The notes beneath the pieces were generated by a model. The model was not told the origin of the DNA and did no database searches. It saw nothing but the letters and a program-made list of their open reading frames with translations. From Leucobacter weissii (GTDB taxonomy: Bacteria; Actinomycetota; Actinomycetes; Actinomycetales; Microbacteriaceae), in the NCBI RefSeq assembly GCF_017565745.1, contig NZ_JAGDYM010000011.1, forward strand, positions 162,432 to 226,431: a DNA stretch of 64,000 bases. Reading direction: 5' to 3'. The position numbers were made by a program, and so were the translations under genes. Positions 15,936 to 24,619 of this stretch are shown piece by piece (the stretch's first letter is position 1; each line of letters starts with the position of its first letter).

Positions 15936-16988
15936 TCAGCCCGCGAGCGCCGCCGCGACCGACCGGGCGGCCCGCTGCCAGGAGGGCAGCGCCCGCCGCT
16001 GCTCCGCGGCAGCCGCGCGCCAGCGCTCCCGCAGCCGCGCGTCGCTCAGCCAGTCGCGCAGCGCGCCCGCGAGGGCGGCGGCATCGCCGGGAGGGAAGCG
16101 TCCGCCGGCGCCCTGCTGCGCCTCGACCGCCCCCGTCCCGGCCGGCACGACGCTCGGAATACCGCGCGCGAGCGCCTCGGTGACGACCATGCCGTAGGCC
16201 TCCGAGCGGGCGGTGTGCACGAGCAGATCGGTCTCCGCCCAGATCGATGCGAGTGCGTCGCCCTCGCGCGCGCCGAGCACCGCGACGCGGTCGGCGAGGC
16301 CGAGCTCGGCGATCCGCCCGCGCACCTCGCGGCCGAACGCCGGGTCGATCGTGTCCGGGCCCACCAGGCGCGCGCTCCAGCCGAGATCCCGCAGCCCGGC
16401 GAGCGCGTCGACGAGCGCGAGCGGATCCTTCGTGCGCGTCACCCGCGCCAGCCAGAGCAGCCGAGGGGATCCTCCGCCGCCGCGCCGCGCACCCGGGGCG
16501 AGCCCGGCCGGCTCGACGCCGGGAAGCGCGACGGCCACGTCGGTGCGTCCGTACCGTCGAGCCACCTCGCCGGCCGTCCAGGCGCTCGTCGCGACGATCG
16601 CGCTCGCCGCGGCCACCGCCTCCGCCTCCGCAGCGGCGAGGCGCGCGCGTTCCTCGGCCGGGATCGCCCGCTCATCGGCTGCGAAGAAGTGCATGAGCAT
16701 CGACACGCGTCGCCCGTCCGACGTCGCCTCGCGAATGATCTCGGGCGCCGCGGAGCCGACGATGTTGTCGATCAGCCAGTGCTCGCCCGGGGTGCCCGGG
16801 TCGGCCAGCAGCAGCTCGCGGAGCCGAGCGCGATCCGCGGCCCCCGGCGCGGGCCAGGAGCCGGGGACGGGATGCTCCCGCACATCGAAGCCCTCGGCGC
16901 GGAGCGCTGCGGTCAGCTCGTCGTCGTACCGGTTGCCGCCGCTCGGCACGTCGCTGCGCCAGCGCGCGAAAGCGATCCGGGTGGGCAT
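15936..16988 (-). CDS. Glycosyltransferase family 4/1 (GT-B)
   Basis: 350 residues with a GT-B layout. The N-terminal half has FARWRSDVPSGGNRYDDEL as the acceptor-side start. The C-terminal half carries LLWLARVTRTKDPLALVDAL, the donor-side start, and a EX7E-like ETDLLVHTARSEAYGMVVTEALARGIPSVVPAGTGAVEA region that binds the nucleotide-sugar. No signal or membrane segment is seen. The gene is alone, convergent with the ABC importer, so the acceptor (lipid, polysaccharide or small molecule) is unknown. Confidence 0.88.
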   Translation of the reverse strand: MPTRIAFARWRSDVPSGGNRYDDELTAALRAEGFDVREHPVPGSWPAPGAADRARLRELLLADPGTPGEHWLIDNIVGSAAPEIIREATSDGRRVSMLMHFFAADERAIPAEERARLAAAEAEAVAAASAIVATSAWTAGEVARRYGRTDVAVALPGVEPAGLAPGARRGGGGSPRLLWLARVTRTKDPLALVDALAGLRDLGWSARLVGPDTIDPAFGREVRGRIAELGLADRVAVLGAREGDALASIWAETDLLVHTARSEAYGMVVTEALARGIPSVVPAGTGAVEAQQGAGGRFPPGDAAALAGALRDWLSDARLRERWRAAAAEQRRALPSWQRAARSVAAALAG

Positions 16989-17234
16989 CCCACCACCCTA
17001 GACGATCGACTCCCAGGGGCTCGCGAGGGCGCAGAGCCTCCGGCGCGGGTCGGCACCGGTCAGCGAGGGTCCGTCATCGGAGGTTCGTCACTCCGCCTGA
17101 CGCGCAGCCGCGGGCGTGTCAAGGGCCTATCAGCCGGGGGGCGAGTCGAATAGCCTGAGATCTCGCGCAAGCGGCGCCGGACGTCTCGGGACCGAGGCCC
17201 GCTCCGGTCCGCTCACCCCGAGGAGGCACACCAG

Positions 17235-17723
17235 ATGACTGATTCGATCGATCTCACCGCGGCGAAAGTGGTCGAGCTGATGCGGGAGGAGCGCTTCGTC
17301 ATGCTCTCGACGGTGACCGAGGAGGGCAAGATCGTCTCGCATCCGATGACGCCGCAGCAGGTGACCGATGACGGCGCGGTGTGGTTCTTCATCGCGTCGA
17401 GCAGCGAGGCGGCGGATTCGGTCCGGCGGCATCCCGAGGCGAACCTCTCGTTCGCGAACACCGACAGCTGGCTGTCGGTCTCGGGATCCGCGTCGCTCGT
17501 CGACGATCCCGCGAAGGTCGCCGAGCTCTGGGATGCGCGGGTCGAGGCCTACTTCCCCGAGGGGAAGCAGGACCCGGACCTCGCGCTGCTGCGCGTGGAC
17601 GGCGACTCGGCTCAGTTCTGGGGCGTCGACGGGGGAAAGATCGTGGGCGCCGTCCGGGTGCTCGCATCGAAGCTGCTCGGAACCGAGGGGCCGGGAGGGA
17701 CGGACACGGTTGAGTTCCGATGA
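17235..17723 (+). CDS. Pyridoxamine 5'-phosphate oxidase-family protein (GSP26-like)
   Basis: 162 residues with the split beta-barrel flavin-binding fold of general stress protein 26-like proteins: LMREERFVMLSTVTEEGKIVSHPMTPQQV at the N-terminus, VWFFIASSSEAADSVRRHPEANLSFA, then SWLSVSGSASLVDDPAKV. Members bind FMN or related cofactors and are linked to oxidative and salt stress. ATG 17235 is preceded by GAGGAGG. It overlaps the next gene's proposed TTG start by 14 bases and leads a three-gene unit. Confidence 0.88.
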   Translation: MTDSIDLTAAKVVELMREERFVMLSTVTEEGKIVSHPMTPQQVTDDGAVWFFIASSSEAADSVRRHPEANLSFANTDSWLSVSGSASLVDDPAKVAELWDARVEAYFPEGKQDPDLALLRVDGDSAQFWGVDGGKIVGAVRVLASKLLGTEGPGGTDTVEFR

Positions 17724-19296
17724 TCCGGCCGCTCTGAGCTTCCCCACCGGCGGGGAGGATCGGCTGCGGGCGGTTCCGGATCGATCGGGCGAGCGCCCGC
17801 GCGTGCTGGTGCTCGGGGCGACCGGGTATGTCGGCGGCCGGCTCGTGCCGCGGCTGCTCGCGGCAGGGTACCGCATCCGGGTGCTCTCCCGGTCCGTCGA
17901 CCGCGTGCGCGCGATGCCCTGGCGCGAACGGGCCGAGATCGTCGAGGGGGACGCCTCGGATCCGAGGGCCGTCTCCGCGGCCATGCGTGACGTGGACATC
18001 GTCTACTACCTCATGCACTCGATGAACGGCAGCACCCGGTTCTCGAGCGTCGACCGGCGGATCGCGCGGAACGTCGCTCGCGCGGCCGAGCAGTCGGGCG
18101 TCCGCCGCATGATCTATCTGGGCGGGCTCGCCCCCGACGGCCGCGGGGTCGCCCTGTCGCCGCATCTCGCCTCGCGCCGCGAGGTCGGGAGGATCCTCCT
18201 GCGATCGGAGGTGGCGACGGTCGTGCTGCAGGCGGGCGTGATCATCGGATCCGGTTCCGCCTCGTTCGAGATGATCCGCCACCTGACCGAGGTGCTGCCG
18301 GTGATGCCGGCGCCGAGATGGGTGCGCAACCTCATCCAGCCGATCGCCATCCGGGACGTGCTGTACTACCTCCTCGCGTCGGCCCGGGTCGACGGAGCGG
18401 TGAACCGCGCCTACGACATCGGCGGTCCCGATGTGCTCCGGTACGGGCAGATGATGAACGGCTACGCCGTCGAGGCCGGCCTGCCCCAGCGCCGCATCCT
18501 CGCACTGCCGGTGCTGACGCCGCGTCTCGCCTCGCACTGGGTCGGCCTCGTCACGCCCGTGCCGCGGAAGCTCGCGAGGCCGCTCGTCGAGTCGCTGCAG
18601 CACGACTGCGTGATGAAGGATCGCGACATCGACGGGATCGTCCCGCCCCCGGAGGGCGGGCTCACCCGGTACCGCCGCGCGGTGCGCCTGGCGCTCGGCC
18701 GCATGGAGACGGACGTGATCGAGACCAGCTGGGTCGACGCCGCGCTTCCGGGAGCGCCGAGCGACCCGCTGCCCAGCGACCCCGACTGGGCGGGCCGAAC
18801 CGTGTTCACCGACGAGCGCACCAGGCCGACCACTGCGTCCGCGGAGCGGCTGTGGGCGGTGATCGAGGGCATCGGCGGCGCCAACGGCTGGTACTCGCCC
18901 GCCCTGCTGTGGAGCGTGCGCGGCTGGATGGACCGGCTGGTCGGAGGGGTCGGGCTGCGCCGCGGCCGCCGCAGCAGGGCCCGGCTCGCCGTGGGCGACG
19001 CGGTCGACTTCTGGCGCGTCGAGGCGATGGAGCCGGGCCGGATGCTGCGTCTCCGGGCCGAGATGAAGCTGCCCGGCACCGCGTGGCTCGAGATCGGATG
19101 CGTCGTCGACGACGACGGGGGCGTGGTCTACACGCAGCAGGCGATCTTCTTCCCCTCGGGTCTGACCGGCCGGCTCTACTGGCTCGGCGTCGTGCCGTTC
19201 CACGGGGTCGTCTTCTCCGACATGGCGCGGAGGATCGTGGCGCTCGCGGAAGAGGAACCGACCTCCGCGGTCGGCTCGGCCGGGGGGTCGCGGTGA
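17710..19296 (+). CDS. NAD(P)-binding SDR with DUF2867 domain
   Basis: 528 codons from a TTG at 17710, the only start near the front of the fold; GGGAGG lies upstream. Residues about 34-320 form an atypical SDR: glycine motif VLGATGYVGGRL, then DIVYYLMHSMNG and SGVRRMIYLGGL. Residues about 355-520 form DUF2867, an SRPBCC-like domain (TTASAERLWAVIEGIGGANGWYSPALLWSVRGWMDRLVGG). Such two-domain proteins are widespread in bacteria and unassigned; a role in modifying hydrophobic ligands is possible. The downstream gene overlaps by GTGA. Confidence 0.82.
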   Translation: MSSDDPAALSFPTGGEDRLRAVPDRSGERPRVLVLGATGYVGGRLVPRLLAAGYRIRVLSRSVDRVRAMPWRERAEIVEGDASDPRAVSAAMRDVDIVYYLMHSMNGSTRFSSVDRRIARNVARAAEQSGVRRMIYLGGLAPDGRGVALSPHLASRREVGRILLRSEVATVVLQAGVIIGSGSASFEMIRHLTEVLPVMPAPRWVRNLIQPIAIRDVLYYLLASARVDGAVNRAYDIGGPDVLRYGQMMNGYAVEAGLPQRRILALPVLTPRLASHWVGLVTPVPRKLARPLVESLQHDCVMKDRDIDGIVPPPEGGLTRYRRAVRLALGRMETDVIETSWVDAALPGAPSDPLPSDPDWAGRTVFTDERTRPTTASAERLWAVIEGIGGANGWYSPALLWSVRGWMDRLVGGVGLRRGRRSRARLAVGDAVDFWRVEAMEPGRMLRLRAEMKLPGTAWLEIGCVVDDDGGVVYTQQAIFFPSGLTGRLYWLGVVPFHGVVFSDMARRIVALAEEEPTSAVGSAGGSR

Positions 19297-19787
19297 AGGA
19301 GTTCGACTATTCGCTCGACTTCGCGCGGATCGATTTTCGCGAGCGCCCCGATCTCTATCGCATCGGCCGCGGGGAGCAGGGCGTCCTGAAGGTGGAGCCC
19401 TACAAGTCGGAGATCCTGCCGCACTGGAGATTCGCGACGCCGGAGCAGGCGCGCCGGTCGAGCGAGGAGATCTGGCAGCTGTTCTCGGAATATCTCGACG
19501 CGGAGGACTTCGTCGGCGCCGATATGTCGCGGAAGTTCCTCCAGATGGGGTTCACCCGTGCCCGCAGATACGCGAATCATCGGGGCGGGAAGAAGTACAT
19601 CGGCCCGGTGCCCGACGATCGGAAGGGACGCAGCGGAGCGCACGGCCGGGCCGAGGCGCCCCGCGGGCCGGAGGATCCGGTGAAGGCCGAGGCGGCCCGG
19701 ATATTCAAGGCGGCATGGGACCGCGCGGCCCGGGATCCCCGGTACCTCGCGCTGCGCGCGCGGCATCGTGAGCGTCATGAGGGGTGA
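19293..19787 (+). CDS. DUF4385 protein
   Basis: 164 residues from GTG 19293 overlapping the previous stop. The sequence FDYSLDFARIDFRERPDLYRIGRGEQGVLKVEPYKSEILPHWRFATPEQA and the later GADMSRKFLQMGFTRARRYANHRGGKKYIG are hallmarks of DUF4385. The family is found in bacteria and some phages and has no known activity. The basic C-terminus (RARHRERHEG) suggests nucleic-acid contact. It sits between the SDR and topoisomerase IB genes on the same strand. Confidence 0.82.
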   Translation: MKEFDYSLDFARIDFRERPDLYRIGRGEQGVLKVEPYKSEILPHWRFATPEQARRSSEEIWQLFSEYLDAEDFVGADMSRKFLQMGFTRARRYANHRGGKKYIGPVPDDRKGRSGAHGRAEAPRGPEDPVKAEAARIFKAAWDRAARDPRYLALRARHRERHEG

Positions 19788-19843
19788 GGCCGTGATGCGC
19801 GTTCGCCCGCAGCGACCGGCCGAGCGCGCGCGGGCCGCGACCC

Positions 19844-20893
19844 GTGCCACGAGCGGCGGGCCCGATGGGAGGTGAGACGAGGCCGCGCTCCCGGAAGCGC
19901 CGCGCCGAACGGAGATCGCTGACGATCACGCGGCGCCGGGAGGACGACGCGTTCGTCTACCTGCGACGCGGACGCCGCATCCGATCCCGGCGCGAGATCG
20001 AACGGATCGAGGCCCTGGTCATCCCGCCCGCGTGGGAGGAGGTGCGCATCGCGCACTCGCCTCGGGCGAAAGTGCTCGCGATCGGGGTCGATCAGGCGGG
20101 AAGACGGCAGTCGATCTACCACCCGTCCTTCCGTCGTCGCCGCGAGCGGGAGAAATACGCTCGCCTCACCGAGTTCGCCGATGCCCTGCCGAAGCTGCGT
20201 GCGCGCGTCGACCGGGATCTGCGGCGGCGCGGGCTGCCCAAGGACCGGGTCGTGGCGTGCGTGATCCGGCTGATCGACCTGCACTACTTCCGCGTCGGGA
20301 ACCACCGGTACGCGGAGCTGCATCAGAGCTACGGCGTCACGACGCTCACCGAGGAGCACGTCGAGGCGAGCGCCGGCGGCCTGCGGTTCGACTTCACGGG
20401 CAAGAGCGGGAAGCGCCAGCGCGTCCGGGCGCGCGACGCGCGCGCGGCCCGGGTGGTCTCGCAACTGCTCGAGATCCCGGGCCCGGAGGTGTTCCGCTTC
20501 TTCGACGAGGACGGCGTCCTGCGCCGCGTGCGCAGCCGCGACGTCAACGCCTACGTGCGACGGCACACCGGCGGGGGAGCGTTCACCGCGAAGGACTTCC
20601 GCACCTGGGGCGGCACGCTGATCGCGTGCGCCGAGCTGTTCGCCTCAGACGCCGAGTCGTGGGCGAGTCCCGAGTCGCGCGCCGCCGCCACGCGGGCGAT
20701 CGTCCAGCGGGTCGCGGAGCGACTCGGCAACACGCCGGCCGTCGCGAAGGGCTCGTACATCGCGCCACGGCTGCTCGAGCTCTGCGAGGATCCGGAGGCG
20801 ATCGAGGCGGCGAGACGCGAGCGCAGCCGTCTTCGCGAGCGCACCCACTTCTCGGTCGACGAGCAGTCGCTGGTCCGGATCCTCCGGAGCTAG
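19844..20893 (+). CDS. Type IB DNA topoisomerase
   Basis: 349 residues from GTG 19844; an ATG at 19865 is an alternative. It contains the poxvirus/bacterial TopIB layout: N-terminal IEALVIPPAWEEVRIAHSPRAKVLAIGVDQAGRRQSIYHPSFR, then a catalytic domain with RVGNHRYAELHQSYGVTTLTEEHV (Arg), FDFTGKSGKRQRV (Lys loop), FTAKDFRTWGGT (Arg/His region) and the active-site Tyr in VAKGSYIAPRLLEL. It relaxes supercoils through a 3'-phosphotyrosine intermediate. The TAG stop lies within a CTAG that borders a MITE-like element, so that insertion did not disturb the reading frame. Confidence 0.92.
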   Translation: MPRAAGPMGGETRPRSRKRRAERRSLTITRRREDDAFVYLRRGRRIRSRREIERIEALVIPPAWEEVRIAHSPRAKVLAIGVDQAGRRQSIYHPSFRRRREREKYARLTEFADALPKLRARVDRDLRRRGLPKDRVVACVIRLIDLHYFRVGNHRYAELHQSYGVTTLTEEHVEASAGGLRFDFTGKSGKRQRVRARDARAARVVSQLLEIPGPEVFRFFDEDGVLRRVRSRDVNAYVRRHTGGGAFTAKDFRTWGGTLIACAELFASDAESWASPESRAAATRAIVQRVAERLGNTPAVAKGSYIAPRLLELCEDPEAIEAARRERSRLRERTHFSVDEQSLVRILRS

Positions 20894-21163
20894 GGCATGT
20901 CTCGCAGATCCTGCGTCTGCTGCGCGAGCCCTGGCGGCACGTCTTGCTGCGTTGTCGTCAGTCGACGGCGCGGCAGAGCGTTGCTCTGCCCTGGGCGCCT
21001 GCACCGAGGGCCGCATACGGCCCTCGGCACGTGGGCGCGCAACGCGATGCGTTGCTTCGAGCGCCCGGTGCGAGCCTTCCGGCATCGCCTCTCTCCTCCG
21101 CCTCGCGATACGCACCGCCGGGGCTCTGCTCGCGACGACGAAGATCTACGAGACATGCCCTAG
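20890..21163. mobile_element. MITE-like element 1, flanked by CTAG
   Basis: A 266-bp segment (20894-21159) bounded by CTAG on both sides (20890-20893 and 21160-21163). Its ends are inverted: GGCATGTCTCGCAGATC at the left and the complement of GATCTACGAGACATGCC at the right. Inside are three near-perfect hairpins: GGCAGAGC/GCTCTGCC (20972-20990), CCGAGGGCCG/CGGCCCTCGG (21004-21027) and GCAACGC/GCGTTGC (21039-21055). No transposase is encoded. The left CTAG contains the stop of topoisomerase IB. Removing the element and one CTAG restores a near-perfect palindrome (CCGGAG CTAG CTCCGG with GGATCC arms), probably the original convergent terminator. Confidence 0.75.
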
Positions 21164-21181
21164 CTCCGGGGGATCCGGCGT

Positions 21182-22540
21182 TCACAGGCCGAGGACGGCG
21201 CGGGCGATCAGGAAGTAGATGATCAGCCCGGTGGCGTCCACGAAGGTGGTGATGAACGGGTTGGAGAAGACGGCGGGGTCGACGCGGATCGCGCGCGCGA
21301 CGAGCGGCATGATCCCGCCGATGGTGGCCGCCGCGGTGCACACGGCGAGCAGGGTCAGGCCGATCACCAGGCCGACCTGCGGCGCGTAGACCAGCGCGGT
21401 GATCGCGAAGCCGATCGCGCCCAGCAGCAGGCCGAGCATCGCACCGACGCGCATCTCGCGGGTGAGGACCTTGAGCACGTCCGGGGGCCGCACGTCGCCC
21501 AGCGCGAGGGCGCGGGTGACGGTCGTGGCGGCCTGGTTGCCGGTGTTGCCGCCGGTGCCGATCAGCAGGGGCACGAACAGGGCCAGCACGGTCAGCTGCT
21601 CCAGGGTGGCCTCGAACACCGAGAGCACCTGCACGGTCAGCGTCGCACCGATCGCGAGGACCAGCAGCCACACCACCCGCGAGCGCACGATGCTGAGCAC
21701 CGGCGTGGAGAGGTACGGTCGGCGCAGCGGCTCCACGCCGCCCTGGCGGGCCGCATCCTCGCTCTCCTCGTGCTCCAGGATCCGCACCGCGTCGTCGATC
21801 GTGAGGATGCCCACCAGCCGCGACTCGCTGTCCACCACCGGCAGGGCGAGCACGCCGAGGTCCGCGCAGCGACGGGCGGCGAGCTCGGCGTCCTCGGTCG
21901 CGCCGGCGGTGTGCGCGTCGCGCATCACCGATGCGACCGCCGCGGTGTCGTCGGCGCCGAGCAGGTCGCGCAGGCTGACGACCCCGACGATGCGCCGTTC
22001 GTGGTCGAGGACGGGCAGGGTGTAGACGGTCTCGGCGTCGTGAACGCGCGGCCGCAGGCGGGCCAGCGTCTCGCCCACCGTCCGCTCCGGATGGGTGGTG
22101 AGCACTTCGGGGCTCATCCGCCGCCCGATCGAGCCGTTCGGATACCCCAGCACTTCGGCCGTGAGCTGACGCTCGTGCTCGGGCAGCCCCCGGAGCAGAC
22201 GCTGGGCGACCAGCGCGGGCAGCTCGTCCAGCAGCCACACCCGGTCGTCCGGATCCAGCTCGGCGAACAGCGCCGCGACCTCGCCGTCCTGCAGCCCCGC
22301 CACCAGCTCGCCCTGCAGCGTCGGCGGGAACGCCTCGAACACCTCGAGCGCCTGCTGCTTCGGAAGCAGCCGGTACACTACCGCGCGCTGCCGGGCGTTG
22401 AGTCGCTCGAGCGCCGCGACGAGCTGTCGCGTGGTCAGCTCCCCGATCGCCGCCGCGAGTCCGCTCAGATCCCGGCTGTTCACGGATTCGGTGATCGTGT
22501 CGATCACAGCGGTCGGGGGACGGGTCTGGTCATCGGTCAT
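21182..22540 (-). CDS. mgtE: MgtE-family magnesium transporter
   Basis: 452 residues from ATG 22540 (MTDDQTRPPTAVID). Order of domains: MgtE N-terminal superhelical domain with L-R-E-like repeats (residues 30-130), tandem CBS domains (about 135-255; VYTLPVLDHERRIVGVVSLRDLL and VLALPVVDSESRLVGILTIDDAV), connecting helix, then five transmembrane helices with the pore motif PLLIGTGGNTGNQAATTVTRALALGD. The N and CBS domains gate the channel by intracellular Mg2+ in characterised homologues. It is monocistronic; the terminator region next to its stop has been split by MITE-like element 1. Confidence 0.92.
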   Translation of the reverse strand: MTDDQTRPPTAVIDTITESVNSRDLSGLAAAIGELTTRQLVAALERLNARQRAVVYRLLPKQQALEVFEAFPPTLQGELVAGLQDGEVAALFAELDPDDRVWLLDELPALVAQRLLRGLPEHERQLTAEVLGYPNGSIGRRMSPEVLTTHPERTVGETLARLRPRVHDAETVYTLPVLDHERRIVGVVSLRDLLGADDTAAVASVMRDAHTAGATEDAELAARRCADLGVLALPVVDSESRLVGILTIDDAVRILEHEESEDAARQGGVEPLRRPYLSTPVLSIVRSRVVWLLVLAIGATLTVQVLSVFEATLEQLTVLALFVPLLIGTGGNTGNQAATTVTRALALGDVRPPDVLKVLTREMRVGAMLGLLLGAIGFAITALVYAPQVGLVIGLTLLAVCTAAATIGGIMPLVARAIRVDPAVFSNPFITTFVDATGLIIYFLIARAVLGL

Positions 22541-22938
22541 GATGCTGCTCTCTCTGGGTCGGCATGCGTCGCTCCCGTGCGGACGGGGTGCCGGCGGCAC
22601 GCGCGCCCGCACGGGAGCGGGCGGCGCGCCTCGATGCGCGCCAGCCGCGCGTGCGGAAGGAAGGAAACGGTGTGGGGAACCTCGCCGGGTGTCCGCGCGG
22701 GTCCGCTTCCTCCGGCTCAGCGGGAGAGCAGGGCAGAACGCGGAACGGGCGCGGTGCCCGGACTATGATCGTCGCTCGACAACAGGCACTCACCTCGCTT
22801 CGGCGTCTGGCGCCGGCGCGCCACCCCAGCAGATCGACTGGCGTGAGCACGGCGGCGCGGAATCGCTCCCAGTATATATACGAAGGATCGCGAGCGGGCG
22901 GCCTTCGGCACGCGTAGAGTCGTGTGCGGGAGGGTGGT
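22541..22938. other. Divergent intergenic region, no gene seen
   Basis: About 400 bases between the start of mgtE and the start of the DUF1697 gene. An AT-rich TATATATA run at 22873-22880 could be a -10 region for the plus-strand gene. No riboswitch (M-box-like) structure could be recognised upstream of mgtE by eye, and the small frames have shadow composition. Confidence 0.35.
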
Positions 22939-23466
22939 ATGGACTATGCGGCTCTGCTGCGCGGCGTGAACGTCGGCGGCATCACGATCCGGTCGGCGGA
23001 TCTCCGGGAGACCGTCGCCGCGCTGGGCCTCGGCGACGTCCGCAGCTATCTCGCGAGCGGCAACGTGCGGTTCACCGCGGACACCGGAGATCGCGCGGAG
23101 CTGAAGGCCGCGATCGAGCGGGCGCTCGCCGAGCGGTTCGGCTACGACGCCTGGATCGTGCTGGTCACGCTGGACGAGTTGCGCCGAGCACGAGACGAAC
23201 TGCCCTTCGACGCCGCCGACACCGGTCATCACTCCTACGTGATCTTCTGCGCGGACGGCGAGACGCGGGACGCGCTGATCCAGAAGTGCCGCGACCTCCC
23301 GCGCGGGGACGATCGCGTGCAGCCCGGTCCGGGGACGGTGGTGTACTGGAACGTCCCCGTCGGCGACTCGACCGATTCGCCGTTCGGCAAGGAGCTCGGA
23401 CGCGCGGTCTGGAAGCGCACGACCACCAATCGCAACATCCGCACGGTCATGAGGATCGCCGCCTAG
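22939..23466 (+). CDS. DUF1697 protein
   Basis: 175 residues from ATG 22939; an upstream in-frame GTG at 22924 is less likely because GGAGGG lies directly before the ATG. The family signature MDYAALLRGVNVGGITIRSADLRETVAALGLGDVRSYLASGNVRFTAD is unmistakable, and RTTTNRNIRTVMRI is the conserved C-terminus. Function is unknown. The TAG stop is part of the left CTAG of MITE-like element 2, so that insertion kept the protein intact. Confidence 0.88.
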   Translation: MDYAALLRGVNVGGITIRSADLRETVAALGLGDVRSYLASGNVRFTADTGDRAELKAAIERALAERFGYDAWIVLVTLDELRRARDELPFDAADTGHHSYVIFCADGETRDALIQKCRDLPRGDDRVQPGPGTVVYWNVPVGDSTDSPFGKELGRAVWKRTTTNRNIRTVMRIAA

Positions 23467-23627
23467 TGTCCCGCGTCTTAAATTCGCTCCATAACTCGCG
23501 CACCGGGCCGACACCTCGCAGCGGCGCACTCGCTCGACTTGCCACCGGCGAGCCTTCGCTCACTTGCCTTGCGATGCGCCGACTCCGCACACGATCTATA
23601 GAACGAATTTGCGCCGCGGGACACTAG
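23463..23627. mobile_element. MITE-like element 2, flanked by CTAG
   Basis: A 157-bp segment (23467-23623) with CTAG on both sides (23463-23466 and 23624-23627). The ends form imperfect inverted repeats of about 30 bp: TGTCCCGCG then AAATTCG at the left, matched by the complement of CGAATTTGCGCCGCGGGACA at the right. It has no coding capacity. The left CTAG holds the TAG stop of the DUF1697 gene. Without the insertion the site would read CGCCGC-CTAGC-GCGGCG, a perfect hairpin with the CTAG in its loop, between convergent genes. The end sequences differ from element 1, so they are different families with the same target preference. Confidence 0.7.
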
Positions 23628-23708
23628 CGCGGCGCTCGCCGCCGGAAGGATCTTCGCCCGCCCCGAGGCTCGACCGGGTGTGCCGGTTCCCATGCCGCGC
23701 GCACCCCC

Positions 23709-24374
23709 TCAGCGCTGCCAGGGGGTGAGCTTCTCGGGGTTCCTGATCGTCCAGAGGCGCGAGATCCTGCGCTCGTGCAGCGCGAGCGAGATCACCGCGA
23801 GGATCTCGTCGCCGGTGCCGGTGCCGGTGCTTATGCCTGCGACGAGCCCGGGTTCGCCGTTGACGAGCTCCTCGCGCAGGAGCAGACCGGGTTGCCGCTC
23901 GAACACCCCGAGCAGGAAGCGCGCGATCGGCCCGGCGCCGCTGAGCGGTTCGAGCGCCGCGGAGACCAGTCCGCCGCCGTCGACGATCGCCATCGACACC
24001 GAGTCGTCCATGCTGATCCGGTCGGCGGGGTCGTCGGCGGATCCGCCGCCGCCCTGGCTGTTCCAGAGCCCGGATCCCGGCACGGGCTCGGGCAGCCACT
24101 CCCCGATGTAGCGCTCGCGGCGGGCCCTGGCGGTGGTGAGCATGTCGAGGCCGATCCGGCTCGCCGTCGTGATCAGCCACGCTAGCGGCGAGGAGACCCC
24201 TCGGCGCTCCTCCTCGTCGAGGCGGTACCAGCGGATGTAGGTCTCCTGCACGCAGTCCTCCGCGTCGGCGACCGAGCCGAGCAGCCGGTAGCTCAGGCCG
24301 AGCAGGATGCGCCGTTCGCGCACAGCCTCCGCCGGCGGCGGATCCGGCATGCCCGGGTGCTCTGCAGTGCTCAT
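23709..24374 (-). CDS. ECF41/SigJ-like sigma factor lacking the sigma-4 domain
   Basis: 221 residues from ATG 24374 (ATG 24350 also possible), clearly shorter than the roughly 290-320 of this family. The sigma-2 domain is present (RILLGLSYRLLGSVADAEDCVQETYIRWYRL, PLAWLITTASRIGLDML, ERYIGEWLPEPVP). The text then reaches DRISMDDSVSMA and jumps straight to IVDGGGLVSAALEPLSG, the SnoaL-like C-terminal domain that ends IRNPEKLTPW. The roughly 95-100 residues that normally carry sigma-4 and its -35-recognition HTH are missing, in frame. It may be a dead or altered regulator. The local assembly should be confirmed before concluding. Confidence 0.75.
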   Translation of the reverse strand: MSTAEHPGMPDPPPAEAVRERRILLGLSYRLLGSVADAEDCVQETYIRWYRLDEEERRGVSSPLAWLITTASRIGLDMLTTARARRERYIGEWLPEPVPGSGLWNSQGGGGSADDPADRISMDDSVSMAIVDGGGLVSAALEPLSGAGPIARFLLGVFERQPGLLLREELVNGEPGLVAGISTGTGTGDEILAVISLALHERRISRLWTIRNPEKLTPWQR

Positions 24375-24619
24375 CCGACCTCTCGCTCCTCTCGTCAGCG
24401 TAGTCCAGGCTGCCGCGCGCACGGGCGCGGATCCGGTGCGCGCTGCCCTCTGAGAAGAAGACGATGCAGCCGACCGATCCGTGATCCCCGCGCATCCGCT
24501 CCGATCCGCGGCTCACGCTTTCCGGGGCTGTCTCGTCTGTTCACCGAGGCGGTACCGCACCGCCTGGTTCGGCGGATCCTCGTTCCGCCGAACGCCTGCC
24601 GAAGCAAAGGAACACCGTC

